Source: a virus. Taken from it: a DNA stretch of 33,620 bases. Below are positions 25,966 through 33,620 of the stretch, piece by piece. Below the pieces are notes generated by a model. That model was not told the DNA's origin, ran no database searches, and saw only the letters and a program-made list of their open reading frames with translations. Within the stretch, counting starts at the first letter, position 1, and each line of letters opens with the position of its first letter. The position numbers and the translations under genes are program-made. The stretch lies in IMG/VR virus record IMGVR_UViG_3300020473_000008, positions 1 through 33,620 of that record, one strand, 5' to 3'.

Positions 25966-28151
25966 TGGTACATAAAGCATTTAAAAGAGCATTTAAAGCA
26001 GTTACAAAACCATTAAAAGCATTAAGAGTATTTAAATTTTTACAAAACATTAATCCGTGGGTTGCATTAGGTATATTTGCTGTTGGTTGGTTATTTATGC
26101 GTTCAAGAAAACCTGATACACCTGATTATGGAACAACAGATTTTGATACAACAGAAAAAGGAATATTAGTTAATAAACAATCAAATAATGCAAGTATTCC
26201 TGTGGTATATGGAGAAAGATTAATTGGTGGAACAAGGGTTTTTATTTCTACAAGTGGAACAGATAATATTTATTTATATGTTGCATTAGTATTGTGTGAG
26301 GGAGAAATAAATTCAATTGAAGAAATAAGAGTAGATGACAAAGTGGTAACTTTTGATGGTGCATTATCTGATAATGTTCAAAGAAATGTTGCAAGTAGTG
26401 ATAGTAATTTTTTTAAAGCTGACCCAAATGTTCAAGGTTCATCTGCTGAAAGTACAATAATTATTGAACCACATTTTGGAACTGATGGACAATCGGCATC
26501 AAGTTTATTATCAACATTATCTGATTGGGGTAATAACCATAAATTATCTGGCATTTGTTATTTAGCATTAAGATTTAAATGGAATCCAGATGTATTTGGT
26601 GGCATACCAACAGTACAAGCTAAAATAAAAGGTAAAAAAATTGTTAGTTATAATTCAAGTTTAATTGCTCAAACTCCAGCATTTTCTACAAATCCAGCTT
26701 TTTGTTTATTAGATTATTTAACCAATGAAAGATATGGTAAGGGATTAGCAATATCAAATATTAATTTACAAAGTTTTTATGATGCATCAGTTATTTGTGA
26801 AACACAAGTTACACCATATTCAAGTGCAAGTGATATTAATATATTTGATTGTAATGCAGTTATAGATACATCAAAAAAAGTAATTGATAATGTTAGAGAA
26901 ATTGTAAAAGGTATGCGTGGATATTTGCCTTTTGTTCAAGGTAAATATAGATTAAATATTGAAACAACAGGAAGTGCTAGTATATCTTTAGATGAAGATG
27001 ATATTATAGGTGGTTATGCTTTAGCAAGTCCGAGTAAAAATTCAAAATATAATCGTGTTATTGTATCATTTGTAAATCCAGCTCGAAATTTTCAGGTTGA
27101 TGAAATACAATTTCCACCAATAGATGATAGTGGATTAACAAGTGCAGACCGTCATAGTACAATGAAATCTGCTGATGGTGGTTTTTTATTAGAAGGAAGA
27201 TTTGAATTTAGAACAATTACAAGTCCATATCAAGCCGAAGAAATGGCGGAGATTATATTGCGTAGGTCTAGAGAGGCACTTGGTCTAAATATTAATGTTG
27301 GTTTTGAAGCATTTGATTTACATGTTGGCGATTTGGTTAATATAACATTAACAAGTTTAGGTTTTAGTAATAAAACATTTAGAGTTTTATCAATGACTTT
27401 TAATGAAGATTTTACTATTGGTTTATCATTAATTGAATATCAAGCATCACATTATACTTGGGCAACAAAAACAGTTGTAGCAAGTACACCAGCAACAAAT
27501 TTACCAAATCCATTTACAATACAAGCACCATCGGCAGTAACATTAACAGATGAAATGATTGAATATGCTGATGGTATTGTTATTACTAGATTAAATATTC
27601 AAATAACAGCAAGTTCAGATGCCTTTGTTCAATATTATCAAGTTGAAGCTAAATTAAGTACTGAATCAAATTTTAAAATTATATCCAATGGTCAGCAATT
27701 AAGACATGAATTATTAAATGTAATTGATGATGCTACTTATGATGTTAGAGTAAAAGCAATAAATTCTTTTGGCGTATCTTCTAGTTATACATCTGCATCA
27801 AGAAAGATTATTGGCGCAACGGAAACTCCAAATGATGTAAATGATTTATCTGTTTCTATGGTAGGTTCTAATCAAATGGAATTGACTTGGACTCCTGTAG
27901 AAGATTTAGATATTTCTTGGTATGAAATTAGATTTCAAAATGTTACAAGTGGTGCTACTTGGAATGAAAGTAGTCCATTAACAAAAGTAGTAAGAAGAAA
28001 ATCAAATACTGCAACCGTTAATGCAATTACAGGAACATTTTTGATAAAAGCAGTAGATAAATTAGGTAATAGTTCTGCAAACGCTTCGTTGGTAACAACA
28101 AGTATATCAGGATTAAACCAATTTGTTCAAACACAAAGTTTTAGTGAGTAA
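25965..28151 (+). CDS. tail tip / host-specificity protein (TipJ-like)
   Basis: A 728-residue protein. A hydrophobic segment lies near the N-terminus (NPWVALGIFAVGWLFM, about 30-45). Residues 60-470 are the phage tip-attachment J domain, with NASIPVVYGERLIGGTRVFI and NPAFCLLDYLTNERYGKGLA. The C-terminal third holds two fibronectin type III-like repeats (about 520-610 and 620-710; VDNVRVKA-type and MELTWTPVEDLDISWYEIRF strands). It forms the tail tip that contacts the receptor or the fibres. Order and length fit siphovirus J proteins. Confidence 0.88.
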   Translation: MVHKAFKRAFKAVTKPLKALRVFKFLQNINPWVALGIFAVGWLFMRSRKPDTPDYGTTDFDTTEKGILVNKQSNNASIPVVYGERLIGGTRVFISTSGTDNIYLYVALVLCEGEINSIEEIRVDDKVVTFDGALSDNVQRNVASSDSNFFKADPNVQGSSAESTIIIEPHFGTDGQSASSLLSTLSDWGNNHKLSGICYLALRFKWNPDVFGGIPTVQAKIKGKKIVSYNSSLIAQTPAFSTNPAFCLLDYLTNERYGKGLAISNINLQSFYDASVICETQVTPYSSASDINIFDCNAVIDTSKKVIDNVREIVKGMRGYLPFVQGKYRLNIETTGSASISLDEDDIIGGYALASPSKNSKYNRVIVSFVNPARNFQVDEIQFPPIDDSGLTSADRHSTMKSADGGFLLEGRFEFRTITSPYQAEEMAEIILRRSREALGLNINVGFEAFDLHVGDLVNITLTSLGFSNKTFRVLSMTFNEDFTIGLSLIEYQASHYTWATKTVVASTPATNLPNPFTIQAPSAVTLTDEMIEYADGIVITRLNIQITASSDAFVQYYQVEAKLSTESNFKIISNGQQLRHELLNVIDDATYDVRVKAINSFGVSSSYTSASRKIIGATETPNDVNDLSVSMVGSNQMELTWTPVEDLDISWYEIRFQNVTSGATWNESSPLTKVVRRKSNTATVNAITGTFLIKAVDKLGNSSANASLVTTSISGLNQFVQTQSFSE

Positions 28152-28153
28152 TT

Positions 28154-28951
28154 ATGGCAAATTTTAATGGAACAAGAGATAGTAATGTAGCAATATCAAC
28201 AGATAACGCAAATAGGAAAGTTCTTATTTTAGACACAATTACAAATTTTGATGATGGTATAGGAAACATAGAATCAGCAGAGGGTTTATTTGATTTAGGT
28301 GGAACTGATTCAACATCAAATCCAACAAATTTTAATGGTAATATACAACCATCAGGTTTTTATACTTTTGATAATACATTAAGTTTAGATGCTATTTATG
28401 ATGTCACTTTAGGTGCAAAATTAGGAATGAGTACGGAAGATGAATATGATTTATTTGATTCAGGTAGAGGTGCAACATTATTCGAGGACGCAAAAGCACC
28501 GTTTGATGGTTCCCCAGAAGTACAAGCTGGTGCAGAAATACAAGTTGGTTTTTCAGATACAAGTTTAGATAGTATAAATAATTTTAGAAAAATTGCTCAA
28601 CAAACAACATTAAAAGGAAAATTTTTTAAATTTAGATGTAAAATAACTTGCGAAAATGCAAAAGTTAGAGCAAAAGTACATGATTTAATTTTTACAGTTA
28701 ATTTTGAAAAAAGGGTTGATTCAAGAGAGGATATAGTTGCATCTGCAAGTGGTTCAGATATTACTTTTAATAATTCATTTTTTGCTATTCCAAGTTTGTC
28801 AATAATGGGGCAAGGAATGGCAGTAGGAGATTTTTTCACAATATCAAATAAAACAAAAAATGGTTTTACAATTCAATTTTTTAATAGTAGTAATACAGGA
28901 ATTAGTAGAACATTTGATTATTCAGCACAAGGATATGGCTTGAAAAGTTAA
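28154..28951 (+). CDS. minor tail protein after the tip (265 aa)
   Basis: A 265-residue protein starting 2 bases after the tip gene. The N-terminal part repeats (NFDDGIGNIESAEGLFDLGG, TFDNTLSLDAIYDVTLGAKL) and the C-terminus (SFFAIPSLSIMGQGMAVGDF and TFDYSAQGYGLKS) matches a domain that, from memory, closes tip or fibre proteins in many marine phages. It probably forms part of the tail tip complex. No enzymatic residues are seen. Confidence 0.72.
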   Translation: MANFNGTRDSNVAISTDNANRKVLILDTITNFDDGIGNIESAEGLFDLGGTDSTSNPTNFNGNIQPSGFYTFDNTLSLDAIYDVTLGAKLGMSTEDEYDLFDSGRGATLFEDAKAPFDGSPEVQAGAEIQVGFSDTSLDSINNFRKIAQQTTLKGKFFKFRCKITCENAKVRAKVHDLIFTVNFEKRVDSREDIVASASGSDITFNNSFFAIPSLSIMGQGMAVGDFFTISNKTKNGFTIQFFNSSNTGISRTFDYSAQGYGLKS

Positions 28952-28976
28952 CTAATATAAACTATAAGGATTAATT

Positions 28977-29297
28977 ATGGCACAAGTTTCAGATGTAGTA
29001 TTGGACAACCAAGGCTTTGCGAGTTTTCGTACGGAATTAAATAATATTATTGAAGCATTAAATTCAGGACATATTGGTAGTTCTACACCAGCATCGGCAG
29101 TTGCTGGAACAATATGGGTTGATAATGGAACATCAAATACTATCAAAATTAAAGTTAATGATGGAACAGATAATTTAGAATTGTTTTCAATAAATACATC
29201 AACAAATGCTATAACATTACCAAGTGGCGTTGCAGTAACAGGAACAATAACAGAAACCGATCCTAATGCTTTACCACTTGCAATAGCTTTAGGATAA
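28977..29297 (+). CDS. small fibre-type protein (106 aa)
   Basis: A 106-residue protein with ASAVAGTIWVDNGTSNTIKI (about 39-58), a short beta repeat often seen at the head of phage fibre proteins, and a Thr/Ala-rich C-terminus. It may be a fibre adaptor or a shortened fibre. AAGGA precedes the ATG. The minus-strand frame at 28952 is its shadow. Confidence 0.65.
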   Translation: MAQVSDVVLDNQGFASFRTELNNIIEALNSGHIGSSTPASAVAGTIWVDNGTSNTIKIKVNDGTDNLELFSINTSTNAITLPSGVAVTGTITETDPNALPLAIALG

Positions 29298-29304
29298 GGA
29301 AAAT

Positions 29305-29655
29305 ATGGCTAATACATTTAAAGTAAAAACTAATGATGCAATGCCAACCTCTGCTGGCACACCATTAACATTATATACAGTTCCATCTGCTACAACTTGT
29401 GTTGTAATAGGTTTAACTCTTTGTAATGTTCATTCAACATCAGTAACAGCTTCAGTAAAAATAGATTCAAACACATCTGATACAGAAACTAACCAAGAAG
29501 TTTTTGTTGTTAAAGATGTTTCTATACCAGCTGGAAGTTCGTTAGAAGTTTTATCAGGTGGTAAATATGTTTTACAAACTACTGATATTATGAAAATTGA
29601 TTGTTCTGTTTCAGCAAAGATTGATGCAACATTGAGTATTTTAGAAATAACATAG
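29305..29655 (+). CDS. beta-rich small tail or decoration protein (116 aa)
   Basis: A 116-residue protein of alternating strands (TPLTLYTVPSATTCVVIGLT, LCNVHSTSVTASVKIDSN, SSLEVLSGGKYVLQTTDIMK), with an immunoglobulin-like or jelly-roll look. No signal peptide. It lies inside the fibre cluster and could decorate fibres or capsid. AAGGA precedes the ATG. The family is uncertain. Confidence 0.62.
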   Translation: MANTFKVKTNDAMPTSAGTPLTLYTVPSATTCVVIGLTLCNVHSTSVTASVKIDSNTSDTETNQEVFVVKDVSIPAGSSLEVLSGGKYVLQTTDIMKIDCSVSAKIDATLSILEIT

Positions 29656-29663
29656 GATTTATT

Positions 29664-30890
29664 ATGGGATTTATAGGAAGAACTGTAGCACCTCTGCCGA
29701 TTAGTGTTAATGATGTTCCTGATTTACCTACATCGAAAATTACAAGTGGAACTTTTGCCGATAACAGAATTTCCGCATCAAGCGTTACTCAATATGCAAG
29801 TGATTTTGATGACAATAAAATAATAAACGATTTATCAACTCTAGGATTAAGAGTACACACACAAGAAAACTTAAATGTTTCAAACTCAAACTCAGCGAGT
29901 TTTGATGTATTCAATGACGCAAATGGTGTTACAAATTTTACTAACGCAACAAGAAATAGTGTTAATGAGTATTGTTCCACTGAAACTGTATCAGGAACAG
30001 CAGAGGGTATTGACTATCAAAATATGACACCATCAAGTTATCAATTTACATTAACAGGTACTTGGGATGGGGGTGCGCAATCATCATTTACAAATATTTA
30101 CGCTAGTTATTATGGGGAAACTGAGGGTATTGCAACAAATTCTTTATGGGCTTATTCAAACACAACTCCTAGTTCAAGTCAAGTATGGACAATTGATTAT
30201 AAAGAAACAAAAAATTTTGGTGGCAGTATTGCCTTTGGTGGTATGGACTACACAGCTTATGTTACACAATGGAAAATTGAATATAGTTCAGATAATGTTA
30301 ATTATACAGCAGTTGATATGTCAGGTGCTTCGCATGGAGCAAATGCTAAATCTCCTAATGGACAACTTAAAACTTTTTCAAGTGGTACAAATGCTGGAGT
30401 TGTTAATTTTACAGGTTCGGCTGGTGGTTATGAAAATTGGATGGTTAGAGTTGATGATGTTCCATCTTTTAGTGCTAGATACATTAGATTACAAATGTTG
30501 GCTAGAAATACAGGATCTTATTATGGGTTATCTATTTTTGAACCTTACCATTATCCATCAGTAACAAATGCAACAGGATCATTTGAGGGTGTTGCTATAA
30601 CAGCACCAACAGCCACAACAAGTATGGGTGCAGTAATTACATATCAAGATGCTGGTTCAGGATCTAATACTTTAAATACCGATATAGTTATGAAACTGTC
30701 GGCTGATAATGGAAGTAATTATTCCACAGCTACACTTACTGCTTTACCTGATTTTGCTAGCGGTATCAAAATGGCAAAAGTGAATGACCTAACTGTTACA
30801 AGTGGAACACAATTAAAATACAAGTTTGAATTTGCTAATCAAGGTGCATCTAAGTTAGCAAGAATTAGGGGAGTATCGTTACAATATTAA
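29664..30890 (+). CDS. tail fibre with F5/8 type C (discoidin)-like central domain
   Basis: A 408-residue protein. The N-terminal third matches the next gene's product (GLRVHTQENLNVSNSNSASF here; GLRTFANQNLATQNSNSMSY there). The C-terminal 100 residues also match it (LSADNGSNYSTATLTALPDF). The middle (about 150-290) differs and has QWKIEYSSDNVNYTAVDMSG and FSARYIRLQMLARNTGSYYG, typical of discoidin-type carbohydrate-binding domains. It probably binds host surface sugar. The shared ends suggest a duplicated framework with exchanged binding modules. Confidence 0.75.
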   Translation: MGFIGRTVAPLPISVNDVPDLPTSKITSGTFADNRISASSVTQYASDFDDNKIINDLSTLGLRVHTQENLNVSNSNSASFDVFNDANGVTNFTNATRNSVNEYCSTETVSGTAEGIDYQNMTPSSYQFTLTGTWDGGAQSSFTNIYASYYGETEGIATNSLWAYSNTTPSSSQVWTIDYKETKNFGGSIAFGGMDYTAYVTQWKIEYSSDNVNYTAVDMSGASHGANAKSPNGQLKTFSSGTNAGVVNFTGSAGGYENWMVRVDDVPSFSARYIRLQMLARNTGSYYGLSIFEPYHYPSVTNATGSFEGVAITAPTATTSMGAVITYQDAGSGSNTLNTDIVMKLSADNGSNYSTATLTALPDFASGIKMAKVNDLTVTSGTQLKYKFEFANQGASKLARIRGVSLQY

Positions 30891-30891
30891 T

Positions 30892-32088
30892 ATGGCTATA
30901 ATTAAATTAAATAACAATTCATTAACAAGTGTAACAGCACTTCCAAGCGGAGTAGGTGCAGACCCAAATGTAAAATTAGATGTAGCAAGATTAGGTTTAA
31001 GAACTTTTGCAAATCAAAATTTAGCAACACAAAACTCAAATTCTATGAGTTACGATGTATTTCAAGATGCAACAGGATTAGAAAGTAGTGGTGTTGGAAC
31101 AAATGCAACAAGAAATGCTGATGAGTATGTAAGTTCAGCAACATCAGCAGAACAATCAATTACAATAAATAATTCAAATTATACAACTTATGTAGATAGT
31201 GTTCAAGGTAGACAAATAAATACTAGCGCATACGATATATATGCTTATACAAATTGGTCTTTGTCGGACAACTCTACCTATGATGGAACGAATACAGGTT
31301 TAGGAACAAAAGGCTCATATCTTTTTGGAAACTTTGGAGATAGTGATTCATCATATTGGAGAGCAAATAATAATGTTGGACACACACCATCAAACTATTA
31401 TTTTCACGCAATAGGAATTAAATTAAACACAACAGCTTTAGGTGGTGCTGGTCTTGCAGTTAGAGATTGGGGATTAAAATGGAGAAATGGCTCAGGTAGT
31501 TATTGGTGGACTAATATGGAAGCTGCTAACTCCGATAGTGGTATTAGTGCAAGTACAGATGTTTGGTCTTTAGGTGGTTGTACTCTTAAAAATGGCAATA
31601 ACATTTCTAATGGTACATCTTATAGTCATTCATCAGACGGAAGTAATAATTTTGCAAGTAATAGTCAAAAAGCAAGTCATCTTTGGATTAGGCAATTTCA
31701 CTATAACGGCACAAATTCTTATATGTATGACAATTTATTTATTACTGGTATAGCATCTGTACCATCTTTAAACGCATCAGGAAATATACAATCAACTGCT
31801 ATTACTGTTCCATCTACTAGCAAAATAGGTGCGGTAATTACATACGAAGATACAGTAGGCACAAATGCTTTAAATACAGATTTATCTATTCAATTAAGTG
31901 CCGACAATGGATCAAATTACACAACAGCAACATTAACAGCTTTACCTGACTTTGCGAGTGGTGTTAAATGTGCATCTGTTACAGATGTTAGTGTTACTGC
32001 AGGCACACAGTTAAAATATAAATTATTATTTGCAAATCAAAGTGGAAGTAAGGAGTGTAGAGTTACAGGCGTTTCTCTGCAATATTAA
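30892..32088 (+). CDS. tail fibre paralogue with a different central domain
   Basis: A 398-residue fibre that starts 1 base after its paralogue. The N- and C-terminal parts are similar to those of the 29664 product, but the middle (about 100-270) is unrelated: Trp-, Tyr- and Asn-rich (YDIYAYTNWSLSDNSTYDG, RDWGLKWRNGSGSYWWTNME). This may be a second receptor-binding head. Both end with the same GVSLQY. Their coexistence suggests two binding specificities or a two-part fibre. Confidence 0.72.
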   Translation: MAIIKLNNNSLTSVTALPSGVGADPNVKLDVARLGLRTFANQNLATQNSNSMSYDVFQDATGLESSGVGTNATRNADEYVSSATSAEQSITINNSNYTTYVDSVQGRQINTSAYDIYAYTNWSLSDNSTYDGTNTGLGTKGSYLFGNFGDSDSSYWRANNNVGHTPSNYYFHAIGIKLNTTALGGAGLAVRDWGLKWRNGSGSYWWTNMEAANSDSGISASTDVWSLGGCTLKNGNNISNGTSYSHSSDGSNNFASNSQKASHLWIRQFHYNGTNSYMYDNLFITGIASVPSLNASGNIQSTAITVPSTSKIGAVITYEDTVGTNALNTDLSIQLSADNGSNYTTATLTALPDFASGVKCASVTDVSVTAGTQLKYKLLFANQSGSKECRVTGVSLQY

Positions 32089-32090
32089 TT

Positions 32091-33173
32091 ATGTCATATA
32101 TAGGTAAAATACCAGCTACAGGAAACTTTGTTAAATTAGATGCAATAAGTGTAGTTAATGGTCAAGCGGCTTATACAATGCAAAGTGATTCAGTTAATTT
32201 TACGCCAGAATCGGCTAATCATATGTTAGTATCATTAAATGGCGTAATTCAAGCACCAATAAGTTCTTTTACAATTTCAGGAAGTACAATTACATTTGCA
32301 TCAGCTTTAAGCACAGGCGATATTATTGATTTTATAATGGTTTATGGAAATGTTTTAGATATAGGAACACCAAGTGATGACACTATATCAGCATCAAAAT
32401 TACAAACAGATTCAGTTATAGAAGCTAAAATTCAAAATGATGCAGTAACAAGAGATAAAATAAATGCTATATCAACTTCATCATTACCAAGTTTTGAAGC
32501 TAAAGGAGATGGTAGTTCAGTTGAGGGTAAGATACAATTAAATTGTCATGTTAATAGTCATGGAGTTGTTTTACAAAGCCCACCTCATAGTTCAGGTCAA
32601 TCATACACAATAAAATTACCTGACAATCAAATCGCAGTAGATAAATTTATAAAAGTAAAAAGCATAACAGGAAGTGGCTCAACCGCAGTAGGTCAAACAG
32701 AATTTGCTAATGCTGGTGGTATTACAGAAGCAGATGCTTTTAGATTAAGTGCTTCAATAAATGGATCAGGTGCAAATTTTATAACTTCAAATATTGAAAG
32801 AATTGATGAATCAAGTTTTTCTAAAATTGGAACAGGATTGACAGAATCTTCAGGAGTTTTTTCTTTTGCATCTACAGGAATTTATCTTGTTCAAGCATCA
32901 TTTAATTGGTACTCAGATATTAATGCGTACACTAGAGGTTATATTTATGTAACAACAGATAACGCTTCTTATGATAGTGTTGCACAGGCAACAGAATATA
33001 TACAAGCTGGTGAATTATGTAATGGATACACTTTTGCTTTTGTAGATGTAACAGATGTATCACAAGTAAAAGTAAAATTTGGATTCAATGGTGGTAATGC
33101 AAGTTCAGGTGTTCTTGGAGATACAGCAGAAACAGAAACAGGATTTAATTTTATTAGATTGGGAGATACATAA
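32091..33173 (+). CDS. tail fibre with C1q-like C-terminal domain
   Basis: A 360-residue protein. The N-terminal 90 residues (MSYIGKIPATGNF, LVSLNGVIQAPISSFTISGS) form the phage fibre attachment domain common in marine phages. A short repeat region (SKLQTDSVIEAKIQNDAVTR) follows. The C-terminus (about 240-360) resembles C1q/TNF-like trimeric heads: VFSFASTGIYLVQASFNWYS and KVKFGFNGG. It probably binds the host surface as a trimer. Confidence 0.78.
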   Translation: MSYIGKIPATGNFVKLDAISVVNGQAAYTMQSDSVNFTPESANHMLVSLNGVIQAPISSFTISGSTITFASALSTGDIIDFIMVYGNVLDIGTPSDDTISASKLQTDSVIEAKIQNDAVTRDKINAISTSSLPSFEAKGDGSSVEGKIQLNCHVNSHGVVLQSPPHSSGQSYTIKLPDNQIAVDKFIKVKSITGSGSTAVGQTEFANAGGITEADAFRLSASINGSGANFITSNIERIDESSFSKIGTGLTESSGVFSFASTGIYLVQASFNWYSDINAYTRGYIYVTTDNASYDSVAQATEYIQAGELCNGYTFAFVDVTDVSQVKVKFGFNGGNASSGVLGDTAETETGFNFIRLGDT

Positions 33174-33174
33174 A

Positions 33175-33474
33175 ATGGACGATAAATTTATTTTTCAAAA
33201 AGCACTACAAACATTTAATGGTGGAAATTGGTATGGTTGGAAAAAAGAAGATGAAAATGGAGATGTTATTCCTAACCAAGATCGTATGCAATATAAATAT
33301 ATTAAAATTATTAAAGATGGTGCTGAAATGCCAACTGAAGATGAAGTAAATGCAAAAATTCAAGAATTAAAAGATGCAGAAGAAGAAAAAGAAAATAATA
33401 AGGCATCAGGCAAACAAAAACTAAAAGATTTAGGATTAGATGACGATGAGATTAATGCTCTACTAGGAGTCTAA
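33175..33474 (+). CDS. small fibre-associated protein (99 aa)
   Basis: ATG at 33175 comes 1 base after the fibre stop, giving MDDKFIFQKALQTFNGGNWY. An open frame reaching back to 33079 lies inside the fibre gene and is not used. The C-terminal third is acidic helix ending GKQKLKDLGLDDDEINALLG, a short motif that recurs at the ends of phage tail-linked proteins. It may assist fibre assembly. The endolysin starts directly after it. Confidence 0.68.
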   Translation: MDDKFIFQKALQTFNGGNWYGWKKEDENGDVIPNQDRMQYKYIKIIKDGAEMPTEDEVNAKIQELKDAEEEKENNKASGKQKLKDLGLDDDEINALLGV

Positions 33475-33475
33475 A

Positions 33476-33620
33476 ATGCAACTTTCCAAACATTTTAAAT
33501 TAGAAGAATTTGAAAAATCAATGACAGCTACTCGTAAGGGTATTGAAAATAAAGCTGGTTCAGGAGAAATTAAAAATTTAACTGATCTTTGCTATGGAGT
33601 ATTAGAGCCTGTAAGAGCAA
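33476..33620 (+). CDS. endolysin, M15-type peptidase (5' part, continues at position 1)
   Basis: ATG at 33476 follows the previous stop by 1 base, with AGGAG (33465-33469) as ribosome-binding site. The frame MQLSKHFKLEEFEKSMTATR runs to the window end and joins in phase with positions 2-415, giving a 160-residue protein. The N-terminal helix is the usual lead into M15 domains (HFKLEEFEKS). The last 77 bases duplicate 1-77. Confidence 0.88.
   Translation, partial: MQLSKHFKLEEFEKSMTATRKGIENKAGSGEIKNLTDLCYGVLEPVRA
33544..33620. repeat. terminal direct repeat, right copy
   Basis: This stretch is identical to bases 1-77. The endolysin frame stays open across the join, so this copy should be removed when the genome is circularised. 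Confidence 0.95.

Noticed and set aside
30067-30564. 165-residue plus-strand frame inside the first fibre gene
   Set aside because: Leu/Gln/Ile-rich product typical of a shifted frame; the fibre frame has a paralogue and recognised domains.
33079-33174. Upstream extension of the 33175 gene
   Set aside because: The extra residues come from fibre DNA in another frame; ATG at 33175 directly follows the fibre stop.
1-33620. CRISPR array, tRNA genes, insertion sequence, integrase
   Set aside because: No regular direct repeats with spacers, no cloverleaf-like sequence, no transposase or recombinase motif was seen by eye; a tRNA scan was not possible.

Overview
This window looks like the complete genome of a small tailed phage with a long non-contractile (siphovirus-type) tail. 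The last 77 bases repeat the first 77 exactly, and the endolysin gene reads in frame across that join, so the molecule is a circular map of about 33,543 bp. The DNA is strongly AT-rich and genes are packed with TAATG or ATGA overlaps. Three hints point to an alphaproteobacterial, probably marine SAR11-like, host: the low GC, an XRE regulator with the LGVTFQQIQKYE signature common in that class, and extended ribosome-binding sites (CTAGAAAGG) that match a 16S rRNA 3' end of the CCTCCTTTCTA type. The host is inferred, not shown.

Layout. A control region at 7128-7829 separates two divergent gene sets. The leftward set (7752 down to 2887) carries small unknown proteins, a DUF932 protein, a small membrane protein, a lipoprotein, an XRE-like protein, a RecB/Cas4-like nuclease and a possible DNA-binding partner. 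It is punctuated by hairpins that run directly into promoters. The rightward set starts at 7830 and runs round the circle to 2857: XRE regulator, HNH/Ref-like nuclease, DUF1376 replication protein, a ParB-like protein overlapping an ABC-ATPase/acetyltransferase fusion (possible Mom-like DNA modification), small terminase, a cluster of small proteins, large terminase, portal, MuF-like protein, scaffold, HK97-type capsid, connectors, tail tube, tail chaperone with a -1 frameshift, tape measure, tail tip, fibres, endolysin, tiny lysine-rich proteins, membrane proteins and a metallophosphoesterase. The two sets meet head-on at a bidirectional hairpin at 2861-2878.

No DNA polymerase, helicase or integrase was recognised. 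Replication therefore probably relies on the host, helped by the DUF1376 protein. The most interesting points are the ParB/ABC-GNAT pair, the control region crowded with nested inverted repeats and repeated CCGATTT sites, a shared ATACTGATGA promoter element on the leftward strand, the programmed frameshift at 22593-22599, and a pair of fibre paralogues that share their ends but differ in the middle.
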